64,000 bases of DNA from Thermovibrio ammonificans HB-1. GTDB taxonomy: Bacteria; Aquificota; Aquificia; Desulfurobacteriales; Desulfurobacteriaceae. The notes under the pieces are model-generated. The model saw only the letters and a program-made list of their open reading frames with translations, did no database searches and had not been told where the DNA came from. The stretch spans positions 1,610,001 through 1,674,000 of the forward strand of contig NC_014926.1 in assembly GCF_000185805.1 (NCBI RefSeq), given 5' to 3'. The translations under genes and the position numbers were made by a program. The first letter of the stretch is position 1. Every line of letters starts with the position of its first letter. Below are positions 39,955 through 48,697 of this stretch, piece by piece.

Positions 39955-40922
39955 GAGAGGAGCTCCCTCTTCGTCTCCTCCCAGCTGGTCTGCGGCTGGG
40001 GGAACTTCTCCTTAAAGAAGTGCTCGTAACGTCTTACAACCTTCTCCCAAGTGGGCAGGCTCGTTTGAGCCCCTTCGGCCTCTATGGTAAAGGAGGCAAC
40101 TGTTGAGGCTATCCTACCGGCGGTTTTAACGTCGTAACCTTTAAGAAGGGCAACTATGAATCCGGCCCTGTGGGAGTCTCCCGCACCCGTAGGGTCAATA
40201 AGCCTCGAGGGGCGAACCGCCGGAATCCTGTAGACCTCACCCTTAAAGAGAATAACAGAGCCCTGAGCCCCCAAAGAGACACACAGGAGCTTCGGCCCCT
40301 CTATCTGGCGCAGGCTCTTTATCTTCAAAAGCTCCTTTATCCGCTTGGCCTCGTGGTTGTTCATAAAGAGCATATGAACGTAGGGGATAATCCGAACAAC
40401 CCGGTAGGGGTAGTTAAAGGTCTCCTGGCCCGGGTCAAAGCTCACAACGCTCTTCAGCCTACCCCCTTTAAGGAGCCTGTAGTAGAACTCAAAGTGGCCG
40501 GTGGAGAAGTGGCACACCTGGCTCCCGTTCCCCAGCCTGATGGCAAGTTCCATGTTCTCAAAGAGCTTTTTAGCCGTGCCCTTTCTGTTTTCGTAGTAGT
40601 AGAGAATCTGGTCGTCGCTGCTCTCCTTGCTTACGATGAAGCTCCTGGGCATGAGGAAGTCGGCAGGAATGAGCCCCCTCCTGTCTACACCCTCCTTCTC
40701 AAGGTGCTTCTCGTAGTTGGTCTTCTTAAAGTCGCTGCCGGCAACAGCAAATATCCCGCTCTTGGCGCCGAGCCTTGCAGCGGCAACGGCAACGTTTGCC
40801 CCGGCTCCGCCGTAAGTGTAGCGGTACTTATCCACCTGAACCGTTTCGTTAACGGCGGGAAACTTCCTTACAACGAGAACGTTGTCTATAACTACGCTTC
40901 CGAAGGCGAGAACGTCGAGCAT
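39951..40922 (-). CDS. PfkB-family carbohydrate kinase
   Basis: A 323-residue ribokinase-fold kinase. The N-terminal GGAGANVAVAAARLG substrate loop and the C-terminal LIDPTGAGDSHRAGFI, holding the anion hole and catalytic Asp, are clear. The usual Phe after GDS/GDA is His here. The phosphorylated substrate (sugar, nucleoside or other) is not predictable. Convergent with the PpiC-like gene by 4 nt, and 42 bp after the ylxR-L7Ae gene. Confidence 0.88.
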   Translation of the reverse strand: MLDVLAFGSVVIDNVLVVRKFPAVNETVQVDKYRYTYGGAGANVAVAAARLGAKSGIFAVAGSDFKKTNYEKHLEKEGVDRRGLIPADFLMPRSFIVSKESSDDQILYYYENRKGTAKKLFENMELAIRLGNGSQVCHFSTGHFEFYYRLLKGGRLKSVVSFDPGQETFNYPYRVVRIIPYVHMLFMNNHEAKRIKELLKIKSLRQIEGPKLLCVSLGAQGSVILFKGEVYRIPAVRPSRLIDPTGAGDSHRAGFIVALLKGYDVKTAGRIASTVASFTIEAEGAQTSLPTWEKVVRRYEHFFKEKFPQPQTSWEETKRELLS

Positions 40923-40964
40923 GGCGGCTAACCTCCCTTAATCTAAGTATAACAAGGGAGGAGG

Positions 40965-41495
40965 TTAGCGCGAGGAGAGAAGGGAGTGGAGCTTCTTGGC
41001 GGTCTCGTAGAACTTCCTGCCCAAGCCCACCCTCTCAACGAAAACGGCACCGGCCCTGCGCTCCTTTCTCAGGGCGTTTCCGAGCTCCTCGCTGGTAAAA
41101 ACTCCGTCGAGCGTAAGCCACCCCTCCCGCCTGAGCCTCTTCTTCGTTTTGTCGCTGAGGTCGTCTGCAAAGAGTAAAACCCCTTCCGGAGAGGTGAGCC
41201 CCTTTATGCTATCCTGGCCGACAACGGTGGCCCCCGACTTGTGGGCAAGGGAGAGCAGGTGGAGGAGATACTCCTTCAGGGCCTTTACACTCTCTGTGTA
41301 GAGCCCGTCCGGGTCAACCTTACCCTTAAACTGCCTTTTAACGAACTGCCTTATACAGCCGTAGCTGGGACAAACGTTAAAGCCCCTGCCCGGCAGCTTA
41401 CCGGCAACGTCGAGCAAGGGCTTTCCTTCAAACTCCACAAAGCGGAGGAAGCTCTCCTTCTCGGCCTCCCTTCTGCAGGCGGCACACCGCCTCAT
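40965..41495 (-). CDS. YlxR (RnpM)-L7Ae-like fusion protein
   Basis: 176 residues in two parts. Residues 1-78 form a YlxR/DUF448 RNA-binding domain with RRCAACR and GRGFNVCPSYGCI, where the Cys pairs are conserved. Residues about 84-170 look like the L7Ae/YlxQ fold (LHLLSLAHKSGATVVGQDSI and VLLFADDLSDKT). In many bacteria the two are separate genes downstream of nusA. It overlaps nusA by 4 nt. infB, expected next, is missing. Confidence 0.85.
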   Translation of the reverse strand: MRRCAACRREAEKESFLRFVEFEGKPLLDVAGKLPGRGFNVCPSYGCIRQFVKRQFKGKVDPDGLYTESVKALKEYLLHLLSLAHKSGATVVGQDSIKGLTSPEGVLLFADDLSDKTKKRLRREGWLTLDGVFTSEELGNALRKERRAGAVFVERVGLGRKFYETAKKLHSLLSSR

Positions 41496-42634
41496 TCTTC
41501 GGCCTCCTCTTCCTCCGCCTCAAGCTCTTCAAGCTTCCTGTAGTCGCTCTCCTTTATTATGTCTATCCCGACAACGTGGCCTGCCTGGCCGGCAAGCTTA
41601 GAGGCGAGCCTTGCGTTAACGCCGTGCTTACCGATGGCAAGGGAGAGCTGGTCGTCGGGGACAACAACCTCCACGCGGAACTCCCCGTTCTCATCCTCGT
41701 AACTTTCGGCCTGTATCACCTTGGCAGGCGAAAGGGCCCTTGCAACAAGCTCTGCAACGTCGTCAGACCACCTTATTATCTCTATCTTCTCGCCGGAGAG
41801 CTCCCGGGAAATCGGGAGAATCCTACTACCCTTGACCCCTATACAGGCACCAACGGGGTCTATGTAGTCCTCCTTGGAGTCAACGGCCACCTTGGCCCTT
41901 ACGCCGGGCTCCCTGGCAACGGCTTTTACCTCAACAAGGCCCTCTGCAACTTCCGGTATCTCAATCTCCATAAGCCTCTTTAAGAGCTTGGGGTGGGTCC
42001 TCGAGAGAATCACGTAAGGGGGAGGGTAGTCGTCTATCCTGCTGGGCTTCTTCCTGTTGTAGCGCTTATAGTCGAAGACAACATCGTAGATGTAAGCCCT
42101 TACCCGGTCGCCTATACGGTAGCGCTCCTTCGGAATCTGCTCCTCCTTGGGCAGAACGCCGATAACCCGCCCCAAGTCTACAACTATGTCGCCGTTACGC
42201 TTTATCTCCTTTACAGTTCCGGAGATAACATCCCCTATCTTCTGGCGGAAGTAGTCGAAGAGGGCACGCCTTTCGGCCTCGGTTATCTTATCGTGGATAA
42301 CCTGAGCCGCCGCCTTTGCGGCTATCCTTCCAAGCTCCTCGGTCTTTATCTCTATGAGAACCTCGTCTCCGAGTTTAACTTGGTCTCCGAAGAGTTCCCG
42401 GGCCTCCTCAAGGGAGATTTCGTGGTCGGGGTCTGTAACCTCCTCAACCACTTTTTTGCGCTGGTATATGCCGAAGTCCTTTCCGTCTTCGTCTATTTTT
42501 ACGACAAGGTCTCCCCTGTAGCCCGCCTTCTTGGCGGCGTTTATGATACCGACCTTAACGGCCTCTATTACGTCCTCTTTGGATATGCCCTTCTCCTTGC
42601 AGAGAAGCTCTATGGTCTTACCGAGTGTTTCCAT
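41492..42634 (-). CDS. nusA: transcription termination/antitermination factor NusA
   Basis: NusA binds RNA polymerase and nascent RNA to control pausing, termination and antitermination. The 380-residue protein has the N-terminal polymerase-binding domain (1-125), an S1 domain (about 133-200; GDVISGTVKEIKRNGDIVVD), and tandem KH domains (about 205-345; VDPVGACIGVKGSRI and LAIGKHGVNARLA). It ends in an acidic tail and lacks the extra acidic repeats of the E. coli protein. Confidence 0.96.
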   Translation of the reverse strand: METLGKTIELLCKEKGISKEDVIEAVKVGIINAAKKAGYRGDLVVKIDEDGKDFGIYQRKKVVEEVTDPDHEISLEEARELFGDQVKLGDEVLIEIKTEELGRIAAKAAAQVIHDKITEAERRALFDYFRQKIGDVISGTVKEIKRNGDIVVDLGRVIGVLPKEEQIPKERYRIGDRVRAYIYDVVFDYKRYNRKKPSRIDDYPPPYVILSRTHPKLLKRLMEIEIPEVAEGLVEVKAVAREPGVRAKVAVDSKEDYIDPVGACIGVKGSRILPISRELSGEKIEIIRWSDDVAELVARALSPAKVIQAESYEDENGEFRVEVVVPDDQLSLAIGKHGVNARLASKLAGQAGHVVGIDIIKESDYRKLEELEAEEEEAEE

Positions 42635-42652
42635 AAACGGTGTCCTCCTTAT

Positions 42653-43141
42653 TTACTTGTTGAAAAGGGAATCTATGTCTACCCGGGCACTCTTAATGTT
42701 GTCGTAGGGTATCTCAACGTCGGCGTTACGGGAAACGTCGTGAACGGTAACGCCCCTTTCCGAGGTTGAAACAACGGCCCCTTTGAAGTTACGCTGGTTA
42801 TCCATGGGCTCGTGGGTCTTTATCTTCACAACAACGCCCCTGTGGCGCTCAAAGTCCCTCTGGGTTTTCAGGGGTCTGTCGAGCCCCGGAGACGAAACCT
42901 CAAGGTGGTAAGCGTGGGGAATCACGTCTTCAACGTCAAGGAGAGTTCCTATCCTCTCGCTTATCCACTGACAGTCAGATATGGTTATACCCCCTTGGGG
43001 CCTGTCGGCGTATATCCTCAAAACCCAACCGACGGGCTCCTTCTGAAACTCAACGTCAACCAGCTCAAAGCCCCCCTCTTCAAGGATAGGGGCCAGAAGC
43101 TCCTTTACTTTATCTATAACCTGCTGAACCCTTTCCTCCAC
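42653..43141 (-). CDS. rimP: ribosome maturation factor RimP
   Basis: RimP assists 30S assembly. The 162-residue protein has GGFELVDVEFQKEP, LRIYADRPQGGITI and the SSPGLDRPLKTQRDFERH signature. The start is a GTG at 43141 behind GAGGTAAGC. It precedes nusA by 18 bp, the usual order. A terminator hairpin sits 24 bp upstream of its start. Confidence 0.95.
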   Translation of the reverse strand: MEERVQQVIDKVKELLAPILEEGGFELVDVEFQKEPVGWVLRIYADRPQGGITISDCQWISERIGTLLDVEDVIPHAYHLEVSSPGLDRPLKTQRDFERHRGVVVKIKTHEPMDNQRNFKGAVVSTSERGVTVHDVSRNADVEIPYDNIKSARVDIDSLFNK

Positions 43142-43164
43142 GGCTTACCTCACAATGGGGGTTA

Positions 43165-43195
43165 AATAAAAAGGAGCGGTTCCGAAGAACCGCTC
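43165..43195 (-). terminator. terminator/attenuator between smpB and rimP
   Basis: On the minus strand a perfect 9-bp stem GAGCGGTTC/GAACCGCTC with a TTCG tetraloop is followed by CCTTTTTATTT. It ends 24 bp before the rimP GTG, leaving no room for a promoter after it. It either ends the smpB transcript or attenuates rimP-nusA. Confidence 0.9.
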
Positions 43196-43251
43196 TGAAA
43201 GCAGAGAGTATGAGTGCGATGAACACAGACAGCTTCTAACCGCCGCTCTTT

Positions 43252-43280
43252 AATTTAAGGCAAGTTTTTAGATTTAGCAA
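43252..43280 (-). promoter_or_regulatory. possible promoter of the rimP-nusA leader
   Basis: On the minus strand TTGCTA (43280-43275), a 17-nt spacer and TAAATT (43257-43252). Transcription would start near 43245 and run about 75 nt to the hairpin at 43174-43195. Confidence 0.4.
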
Positions 43281-43300
43281 ACGGGAGTTTTACGGGGAGA

Positions 43301-43762
43301 TTACCTGTAGAACTTCATGGCCTTCTGAGCCTCCCTCTCCAGCTCCCTCCTCTTTATGGCTTCCCTCTTGTCGTACTTCTTCCTTCCCTTAACGAGGGCT
43401 ATCTCCACTTTTGCCTTTCCCCTCTCGTTAAAGTAGATTCTCAGGGGAACAATGGTCAGCCCCTTCTCGGCAACTTTTCCCGCAAGCCTCTTTATCTCCC
43501 TCTTGTGGAGTAGGAGCCTCCTCTTCCTTGTGGGCTCGTGGTTAAAGAGGTTGCCGTGGGTGTAAGGGGCTATGTAGGCGTTAAAGAGGAAAGCTTCGCC
43601 GTTTTCTATCCGGACGAAAGAGTCGCGCAGGTTCGCCTTACCCTCCCTGAGGGACTTCACCTCGGTGCCCTTAAGCTCTATGCCGGCCTCGTAACGCTCC
43701 AGTATGTCGTAGTCGTAAAAGGCCTTTTTGTTCTTTATTTCCGGCGCTCTTCCTCCTGCCAT
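43301..43762 (-). CDS. smpB: SsrA-binding protein SmpB
   Basis: SmpB carries tmRNA to stalled ribosomes. The 153-residue protein has NKKAFYDYDILERYEAGIEL, GTEVKSLREGKANLRDSF, LIPLRIYF-like TIVPLRIYF and the basic C-terminal tail KKYDKREAIKRREL. It begins inside the end of the S1 gene (28-nt overlap). The ssrA RNA is not seen in the window. Confidence 0.97.
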   Translation of the reverse strand: MAGGRAPEIKNKKAFYDYDILERYEAGIELKGTEVKSLREGKANLRDSFVRIENGEAFLFNAYIAPYTHGNLFNHEPTRKRRLLLHKREIKRLAGKVAEKGLTIVPLRIYFNERGKAKVEIALVKGRKKYDKREAIKRRELEREAQKAMKFYR

Positions 43763-44754
43763 TTCAGTATAACTCTCCTCTTATCCCGGTCTATTCTGTC
43801 CACAACAAATTTATACCTGTGTTTGTACTTTAGCTTCACCCCCTTGGGAACGGCACCTGCAGGAAGGAAACCTGCAACGTCGTTGGGCAGGTAAACCCAA
43901 ACGCCCTTTCTATCTTCTTTAACCACTTCCCCTTCAACAACCTGACCGGGAGAGAAGAGCTCCTCTATCCGCTCCCACGGGTCGGGGCGGGTCTCCTTAA
44001 GAGAGAGAACGAGCCTTTCTTTATCTCTCTCAATCTTCTTTATCTTCACCTTTATTTTGTCGCCTATCTGGGCAACGTCGAAGGGCGTTTTAAGCCCGCT
44101 CCAGGAGATATCACTCTTGTGAACGAGGCCGTCTACCCCGTCTACGTCAACGAAGATACCGAAATCCACTATGTTCTTAACGGTGCCCTCTACTATTTCG
44201 CCCTCTTTAAGCCTTTTGAGGGTCTCTTTACGCTTCTTGGCCCTCTCCTCCTCAAGGAGCTTCCTCCTCGAGATTACAACGCTCCTTCGCTTTCTATCCA
44301 CCGAGAGAACTTTGGCCTCTATCTCCCTGTCGAGCCACTGGTCGGGGTGAACAACGGGCATTATGTCAACCTGCGACATGGGCAGGAAAACGGTTATACC
44401 CTCTTTGAGCCTTACTTTGTAGCCACCTCTGACCTTCTGCTTTATGACACCCCGAACGACACCCCTTTCCTCTATCTCGTTGGCTATCCGCTCCCACTCC
44501 TTAATGGAGCGGGCGCAGTTCACCGAGAGGAGAGCGTAACCTTCTTCGGTTTCGGGCTCCACAACGCAAACGTCTATTTTGTCGCCCACTTTCGGCTTGT
44601 AGCCGAGCTCCTTAACAGGAACCACCCCCTCTGACTTCCAGCCGAAGTCAACGAAAACTTCCCGGTCGGTGACTTTAACCACCGTTCCGGTTATAACCTC
44701 CTGGTTGAGCTTCTTAAAGCTCTCCTCCAGCAGTTTGGCAAACTCCCCTTCCAC
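43735..44754 (-). CDS. S1 domain protein, ribosomal protein S1-like
   Basis: 339 residues made of four S1 RNA-binding domains (about 18-85, 100-170, 185-255 and 270-335). Examples are GTVVKVTDREVFVDFGWKSE, GTVKNIVDFGIFVDVDGVDG and KIKKIERDKERLVLSLKETR. Four domains suit the short form of ribosomal protein S1. The GTG at 44754 overlaps the end of ispH by 41 nt. In some clostridia ispH and S1 are a single fused gene; here they are overlapping neighbours. Confidence 0.88.
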   Translation of the reverse strand: MEGEFAKLLEESFKKLNQEVITGTVVKVTDREVFVDFGWKSEGVVPVKELGYKPKVGDKIDVCVVEPETEEGYALLSVNCARSIKEWERIANEIEERGVVRGVIKQKVRGGYKVRLKEGITVFLPMSQVDIMPVVHPDQWLDREIEAKVLSVDRKRRSVVISRRKLLEEERAKKRKETLKRLKEGEIVEGTVKNIVDFGIFVDVDGVDGLVHKSDISWSGLKTPFDVAQIGDKIKVKIKKIERDKERLVLSLKETRPDPWERIEELFSPGQVVEGEVVKEDRKGVWVYLPNDVAGFLPAGAVPKGVKLKYKHRYKFVVDRIDRDKRRVILKWQEEERRK

Positions 44755-45601
44755 TTAGCACTCCCCCTTTACCAAGGTCTTTAACGAACTGAACGACTTC
44801 ATCTATAACCCAAGCAGGTGTAGAGGCACCTGCGGTTATACCAACGCTCTTTGCACCTTCAAACCACGCCGGGTCGATTTCGTCCTTGGACTCAACGTGG
44901 TAACTGCGGGGGTTAACGGATTTTGATATCTGGTAGAGTTTTGTTGTGTTTGAGCTGTTTTTTCCTCCGATTATCAGCATTACATCCACCTGGCCGGCCA
45001 GCTTGCGGGTCTCTCTCTGCCTGATAGAGGTGGCACTACATATTGTATTATAAACTTTGAGTTCTTTAACTTTCAGGGCAAGAAGGGATATCGCCTCCTT
45101 GAAGAAGTTCAGGTTCAGGGTTGTTTGACACACTACCCCTAAACGGGGCATCTTGGGCAGTGCCTCAACCTCCTCAACGGTGCTTGCGATAATCGGCTCC
45201 TTCAGGTGGCCGGCTATTCCGATAACTTCGGGGTGTTTGGGGTTTCCAAGGATTAAAACGGGATACCCTTCCCTTTCGAGCTTCATCGCCTTTTCGTGAA
45301 CGTCTTTAACAAAGGGACAGGTGGCATCTACAACCCGGGCCCCTCTGCCCTTAAGGAACTCTATAACGCTGGGGGCAACGCCGTGGGAGCGGATAACAAC
45401 GGTATCGCCCTTTTTAACGGCGTCCATATCCTCTATAAAGTCCATACCGAGTTTACGGAGCCTCTCTATCTCCCGCCTGTTGTGGATGAGCTCGCCGAGG
45501 CAGTAGGCCCTGCCGTCTTTCTCAAGGGCCTCAACGGCCATGTTAACCGCCCTCTTTACACCCCAGCAGAAACCTGCACTCTTAGCTACTTTTATCTCCA
45601 T
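44714..45601 (-). CDS. ispH: 4-hydroxy-3-methylbut-2-enyl diphosphate reductase
   Basis: IspH makes IPP and DMAPP in the last step of the MEP pathway using a [4Fe-4S] cluster. The three cluster cysteines are Cys12 (AGFCWGV), Cys95 (DATCPFV) and Cys188 (NTICSAT). The 295-residue length is typical and SHGVAPSV and GASTPAWVI are present. It overlaps plsC by 20 nt. Confidence 0.97.
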   Translation of the reverse strand: MEIKVAKSAGFCWGVKRAVNMAVEALEKDGRAYCLGELIHNRREIERLRKLGMDFIEDMDAVKKGDTVVIRSHGVAPSVIEFLKGRGARVVDATCPFVKDVHEKAMKLEREGYPVLILGNPKHPEVIGIAGHLKEPIIASTVEEVEALPKMPRLGVVCQTTLNLNFFKEAISLLALKVKELKVYNTICSATSIRQRETRKLAGQVDVMLIIGGKNSSNTTKLYQISKSVNPRSYHVESKDEIDPAWFEGAKSVGITAGASTPAWVIDEVVQFVKDLGKGGVLSGRGVCQTAGGEL

Positions 45602-46244
45602 TTTGAAGCTCCTTTATCCGTTCCATCATCAGGTTGGCTGCCCTCTGGTAGTTCTCCTTACTATCCTCTAAATCTATGGTAAAGGGCCTACCGAACCTAA
45701 TGGTAACTTTCGGCCACCCCGTAACAAGCCCCTCTTTACCTATCAGCTTCTCGCTCCCCTCAATCAGACACGGAACTATCGGAACCCGGGCCTTGAGCGC
45801 AACCATTCCGGCCCCCCACTTGGGCCTTACAAACCTCCCGGCAGGGGCACGCTGCCCTTCGGGGAATATGCAGACAAGCTCCCCCTTTTCCAGAACTTCA
45901 AGGGCCGTTTTAAGGGCGGTAAGGTCGGCCCTACCCCTTTTCACGGGGAAAGCGTTACCCCAGTGCTTTATTAGGGTGGAGAGAACGGGGGTTGTAAAAA
46001 GCTCCGACTTCGCCATGAAGAAAACGGGCCTCTTTTTAACCGCATAGGCCACAAGCGGAGGGTCGAGGTAGCTCCTGTGGTTGGCCACAAGGAGAACCGG
46101 GCCCTCGGCAGGAACGTTCTCCCTGCCGTAAACCCTAAGGCGGCACAGGCCGGCAATGGCCCGCGCAACGGTGTTGAGCCAAACCCAGTAAGCCGTTTTC
46201 CTCTTAACCCACGGGTACCTACTTGTTAAGGCTTCCATAGGCAA
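45582..46244 (-). CDS. 1-acylglycerol-3-phosphate acyltransferase (PlsC family)
   Basis: Makes phosphatidic acid from lysophosphatidic acid. The 220-residue protein has the HX4D site NHRSYLD (His56, Asp61), FPEGQRAP and VPIVPCLIEGSEKL, and an amphipathic N-terminus. First gene of the block that continues to ispH and S1. Substrate preference is inferred from the family only. Confidence 0.92.
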   Translation of the reverse strand: MPMEALTSRYPWVKRKTAYWVWLNTVARAIAGLCRLRVYGRENVPAEGPVLLVANHRSYLDPPLVAYAVKKRPVFFMAKSELFTTPVLSTLIKHWGNAFPVKRGRADLTALKTALEVLEKGELVCIFPEGQRAPAGRFVRPKWGAGMVALKARVPIVPCLIEGSEKLIGKEGLVTGWPKVTIRFGRPFTIDLEDSKENYQRAANLMMERIKELQNGDKSS

Positions 46245-46273
46245 ATTCTAACAAAGGGAAACGGCCCAAAACC

Positions 46274-47245
46274 TTAGAAACAGGCGGTAAACTCAACGGC
46301 AACCGACGTAACCTCACTCTTACCGTTAAAGGCCGGCCTTGAAGCGGAGACCTCCGAAACCTCCAGCCTGATTTCCGACCAGCCGTTGAGTTTAAAAGTG
46401 GGGGTTACGGTAACGGAGACCGCCCTGCCGCCGCTCAAGCCGTATATGTTCGAGCCGGCCTCTTCGTTAACAACCTCGAAGCGAACGGGCAGGCTGAAAG
46501 CTCCCCCGGAGGCGGTAAGGTAAAGGGCAACCCCTTCACCCCTTTTGGAGGGTGAGTCTACAAGCCACTGGTAGTCGGCGTTCAGCGTAACCGAAAAACC
46601 TCCGGAAAGGGGAAGGGTGTAAACGGCGTCGAGCATCCTCTTGTAACCGTTAACACTAAAGTAGTTAAGGCCGAGTTCCCCTCGGGAAAGGTTAAATCCC
46701 ACACCGGCACCGAAAGCCCTGCTGTCGCTGCTGCCGAGCCCCTTGCCCCAGTCGTACTCGGTGTAAAGGTTTAAACGGCCCTCCTCCTTTGAAAGGCGCA
46801 CACCTTTATAGATAAAGGGCTGGGCTCTCCACAGAAGGCCGAACTGGACGTTGGGGTTTGAGTAGGTGGCGGGAAGCTCGGCACCTACGTTTGTAGTAAG
46901 CTCCCCTACAGAGAGCTCAAAACCGCCGGGAGCAGGTATCTTTAAATACCCCCATAAAAGGCCGAAGCGGCTGCCTCCGCCGTTTGTTGCAAAGTTTGCG
47001 CCGTTCTTTAAGGGGTCACCTGCAACCGTGGGCAGAAGTAACGAGCCTACGGCAACGTTGAAGGCGGGTCCGGTTCCCCCCTTTAACTCCAAAAGGGCGC
47101 TGGATAGGCGGGCACCGCTGCCTGCCGAAACCCTGTTAAAGAAGCCGTAGGAGAGAGCCCCCTGAGCCGATACACCTGCAAAGGAAGGCTGTGAAAGGCA
47201 AATCACGGTTGCTAAAATTCCTAAAGCGCGCTTCACCATTTTCAC
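46274..47245 (-). CDS. putative outer-membrane beta-barrel protein
   Basis: 323 residues with a signal peptide (about 1-23, ending SFA-G), then Gly/Ser/aromatic-rich amphipathic strands throughout and a C-terminal Phe (VEFTACF), the usual signal for outer-membrane insertion. No family is recognised; it may be a porin or a barrel of unknown cargo. It lies 46 bp after amtB in the same direction, so co-expression with ammonium uptake is possible. Confidence 0.75.
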   Translation of the reverse strand: MKMVKRALGILATVICLSQPSFAGVSAQGALSYGFFNRVSAGSGARLSSALLELKGGTGPAFNVAVGSLLLPTVAGDPLKNGANFATNGGGSRFGLLWGYLKIPAPGGFELSVGELTTNVGAELPATYSNPNVQFGLLWRAQPFIYKGVRLSKEEGRLNLYTEYDWGKGLGSSDSRAFGAGVGFNLSRGELGLNYFSVNGYKRMLDAVYTLPLSGGFSVTLNADYQWLVDSPSKRGEGVALYLTASGGAFSLPVRFEVVNEEAGSNIYGLSGGRAVSVTVTPTFKLNGWSEIRLEVSEVSASRPAFNGKSEVTSVAVEFTACF

Positions 47246-47259
47246 CTCCTCTTCTTCTT

Positions 47260-47283
47260 GGGGGCCTGCGCCCCCCTTTTTTT
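47260..47283 (+). terminator. plus-strand terminator-like hairpin between two minus genes
   Basis: GGGGGC, CTGC loop, GCCCCC, C and seven T read on the plus strand, although both flanking genes are on the minus strand. On the minus strand it is a hairpin without T-run. It may end an antisense transcript or simply stabilise the end of amtB mRNA. Confidence 0.35.
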
Positions 47284-47291
47284 ACCTTCAC

Positions 47292-48572
47292 CTACAGGTT
47301 AAAGCCCCTCTCGCCGTGAACGGCAGAGTCAAGGCCTTGAATTTCCTCTTCTTCTGTTACCCTTGCTCCGCCGGTGATTAGGGAACTAACGGCAAAAACG
47401 GCAGCGGTCATAACGGCAGAGTAGATAACGGTTACGAGAACCGCCTTAACCTGAGTCCACAGCAGGGGAAGGTTCCCCTCGAGAACGCCGGGCGTTCCCC
47501 CTATCACTTTTGAGGCAAATATACCGGTGGCAATCGCTCCCCAGATACCGTTGATACCGTGAACGCCAAAGGCGTCGAGGGAATCGTCGTAGCCGAGCTT
47601 CTTCTTCAGAACAAACACGCCAAACCAGCCGAGGGCACCTGCAACGAGCCCTATCGCCAGAGCTCCGCCGATTCCCACGTAACCGGCGGCAGGAGTTATT
47701 GCAACAAGGCCAGCAACGGCGCCGGAGGCTGCCCCTAAAACGGTGGGCTTTTTAAGGAAGAGCCACTCCACAAGCAGCCACGAGATTGCAGCAGCAGCAG
47801 CAGCGGTGTTTGTAACGAGCATTGCCACGGCAGCAGAGCCGTTTGCGGCAAGTGCCGAACCTGCGTTAAAGCCGAACCAGCCGAACCACAAAAGGGCCGC
47901 CCCAAGGGCCGTTAGGACCACCGACGAGGGGAAGAAGGCGCTCCTGCCGTATCCCCTGCGCTTTCCGAGCATAAGGGCCATAACGAGGCCGGCTATACCG
48001 GCGTTTATGTGAACCACCGTGCCGCCGGCAAAGTCGAGGGCTCCGTCGTGGGCGAGGAAGCCTCCTCCCCAAACCCAGTGGGCAACAGGGGCGTAAACAA
48101 CAGTTGCCCAAAGAACCGAGAAGACAAGCCAGGTGGAGAACTTCAGCCTCTCTATAACCGCACCGCTCGCAAGGGCAACGGTAATCGCCGCGAAGGTTCC
48201 CTGAAAGGCAACGAAGAGGTACTCGGGTATGGTGCCAGAAAGGGAGGAGGGGGAGACCCCAGAGAGAAAGAGCTTAGTAAGCTTACCGATAATCCCGTGG
48301 AAGTCGGGGCCGAAGGCCAGCGTGTACCCCCACCCCACCCAAACGAGGGAGACAACGCAGTAGGCGAGGAAGCTCATGGCTATCGTGTTCAAAATGTTCT
48401 TACTGCGGGCCATACCCCCGTAGAAGAGGGCAAGGCCGGCGGGGGTCATAAGCATCACAAGGGCAGTGGCAACGAGCATCCAGGCTGTATCGCCGCTGTC
48501 CAGCTTGGAACCCGACGCGTAAGCAGCCGAAGGGAGCGCGGCTAAGGCAAGGGCAAAGACTAAACGCTTCAT
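47292..48572 (-). CDS. amtB: ammonium transporter
   Basis: Amt channels take up ammonium. The 426-residue protein has a signal sequence (1-19, AYA-S), 11 membrane helices, FYGGMARSKN, the pore histidines His188 (GTVVHINAG) and His338 (DAFGVHGING), and the DxxCxxF-type PII-binding region reduced. The ATG is preceded by GGGAGGTGATGCC. A sigma-54 promoter and an NtrC-like site lie upstream. No glnK or glnB is adjacent. Confidence 0.96.
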   Translation of the reverse strand: MKRLVFALALAALPSAAYASGSKLDSGDTAWMLVATALVMLMTPAGLALFYGGMARSKNILNTIAMSFLAYCVVSLVWVGWGYTLAFGPDFHGIIGKLTKLFLSGVSPSSLSGTIPEYLFVAFQGTFAAITVALASGAVIERLKFSTWLVFSVLWATVVYAPVAHWVWGGGFLAHDGALDFAGGTVVHINAGIAGLVMALMLGKRRGYGRSAFFPSSVVLTALGAALLWFGWFGFNAGSALAANGSAAVAMLVTNTAAAAAAISWLLVEWLFLKKPTVLGAASGAVAGLVAITPAAGYVGIGGALAIGLVAGALGWFGVFVLKKKLGYDDSLDAFGVHGINGIWGAIATGIFASKVIGGTPGVLEGNLPLLWTQVKAVLVTVIYSAVMTAAVFAVSSLITGGARVTEEEEIQGLDSAVHGERGFNL

Positions 48573-48607
48573 GGCATCACCTCCCAGGTGGAGCTACCTC
48601 CAGTTTA

Positions 48608-48623
48608 AGCACGGCCCGTGCCA
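48608..48623 (-). promoter_or_regulatory. sigma-54 promoter of amtB
   Basis: Minus-strand TGGCACGGGCCGTGCT against the consensus TGGCACG-N4-TTGCW: only one mismatch (G for the first T of TTGC), with the invariant GG and GC at correct spacing. The expected start, near 48597, gives a leader of about 25 nt to the amtB ATG. Confidence 0.82.
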
Positions 48624-48697
48624 AAACGGCAACATCCCCCTCAAACGTGGTAATCGGCTAAAAGTGTGACTAATTTCTGTTCTTGAGGTCCGAGCTG

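Noticed and set aside
43196-43300. tmRNA (ssrA) beside smpB
   Set aside because: No tRNA-Ala-like ends or tag reading frame in this 105-bp stretch.
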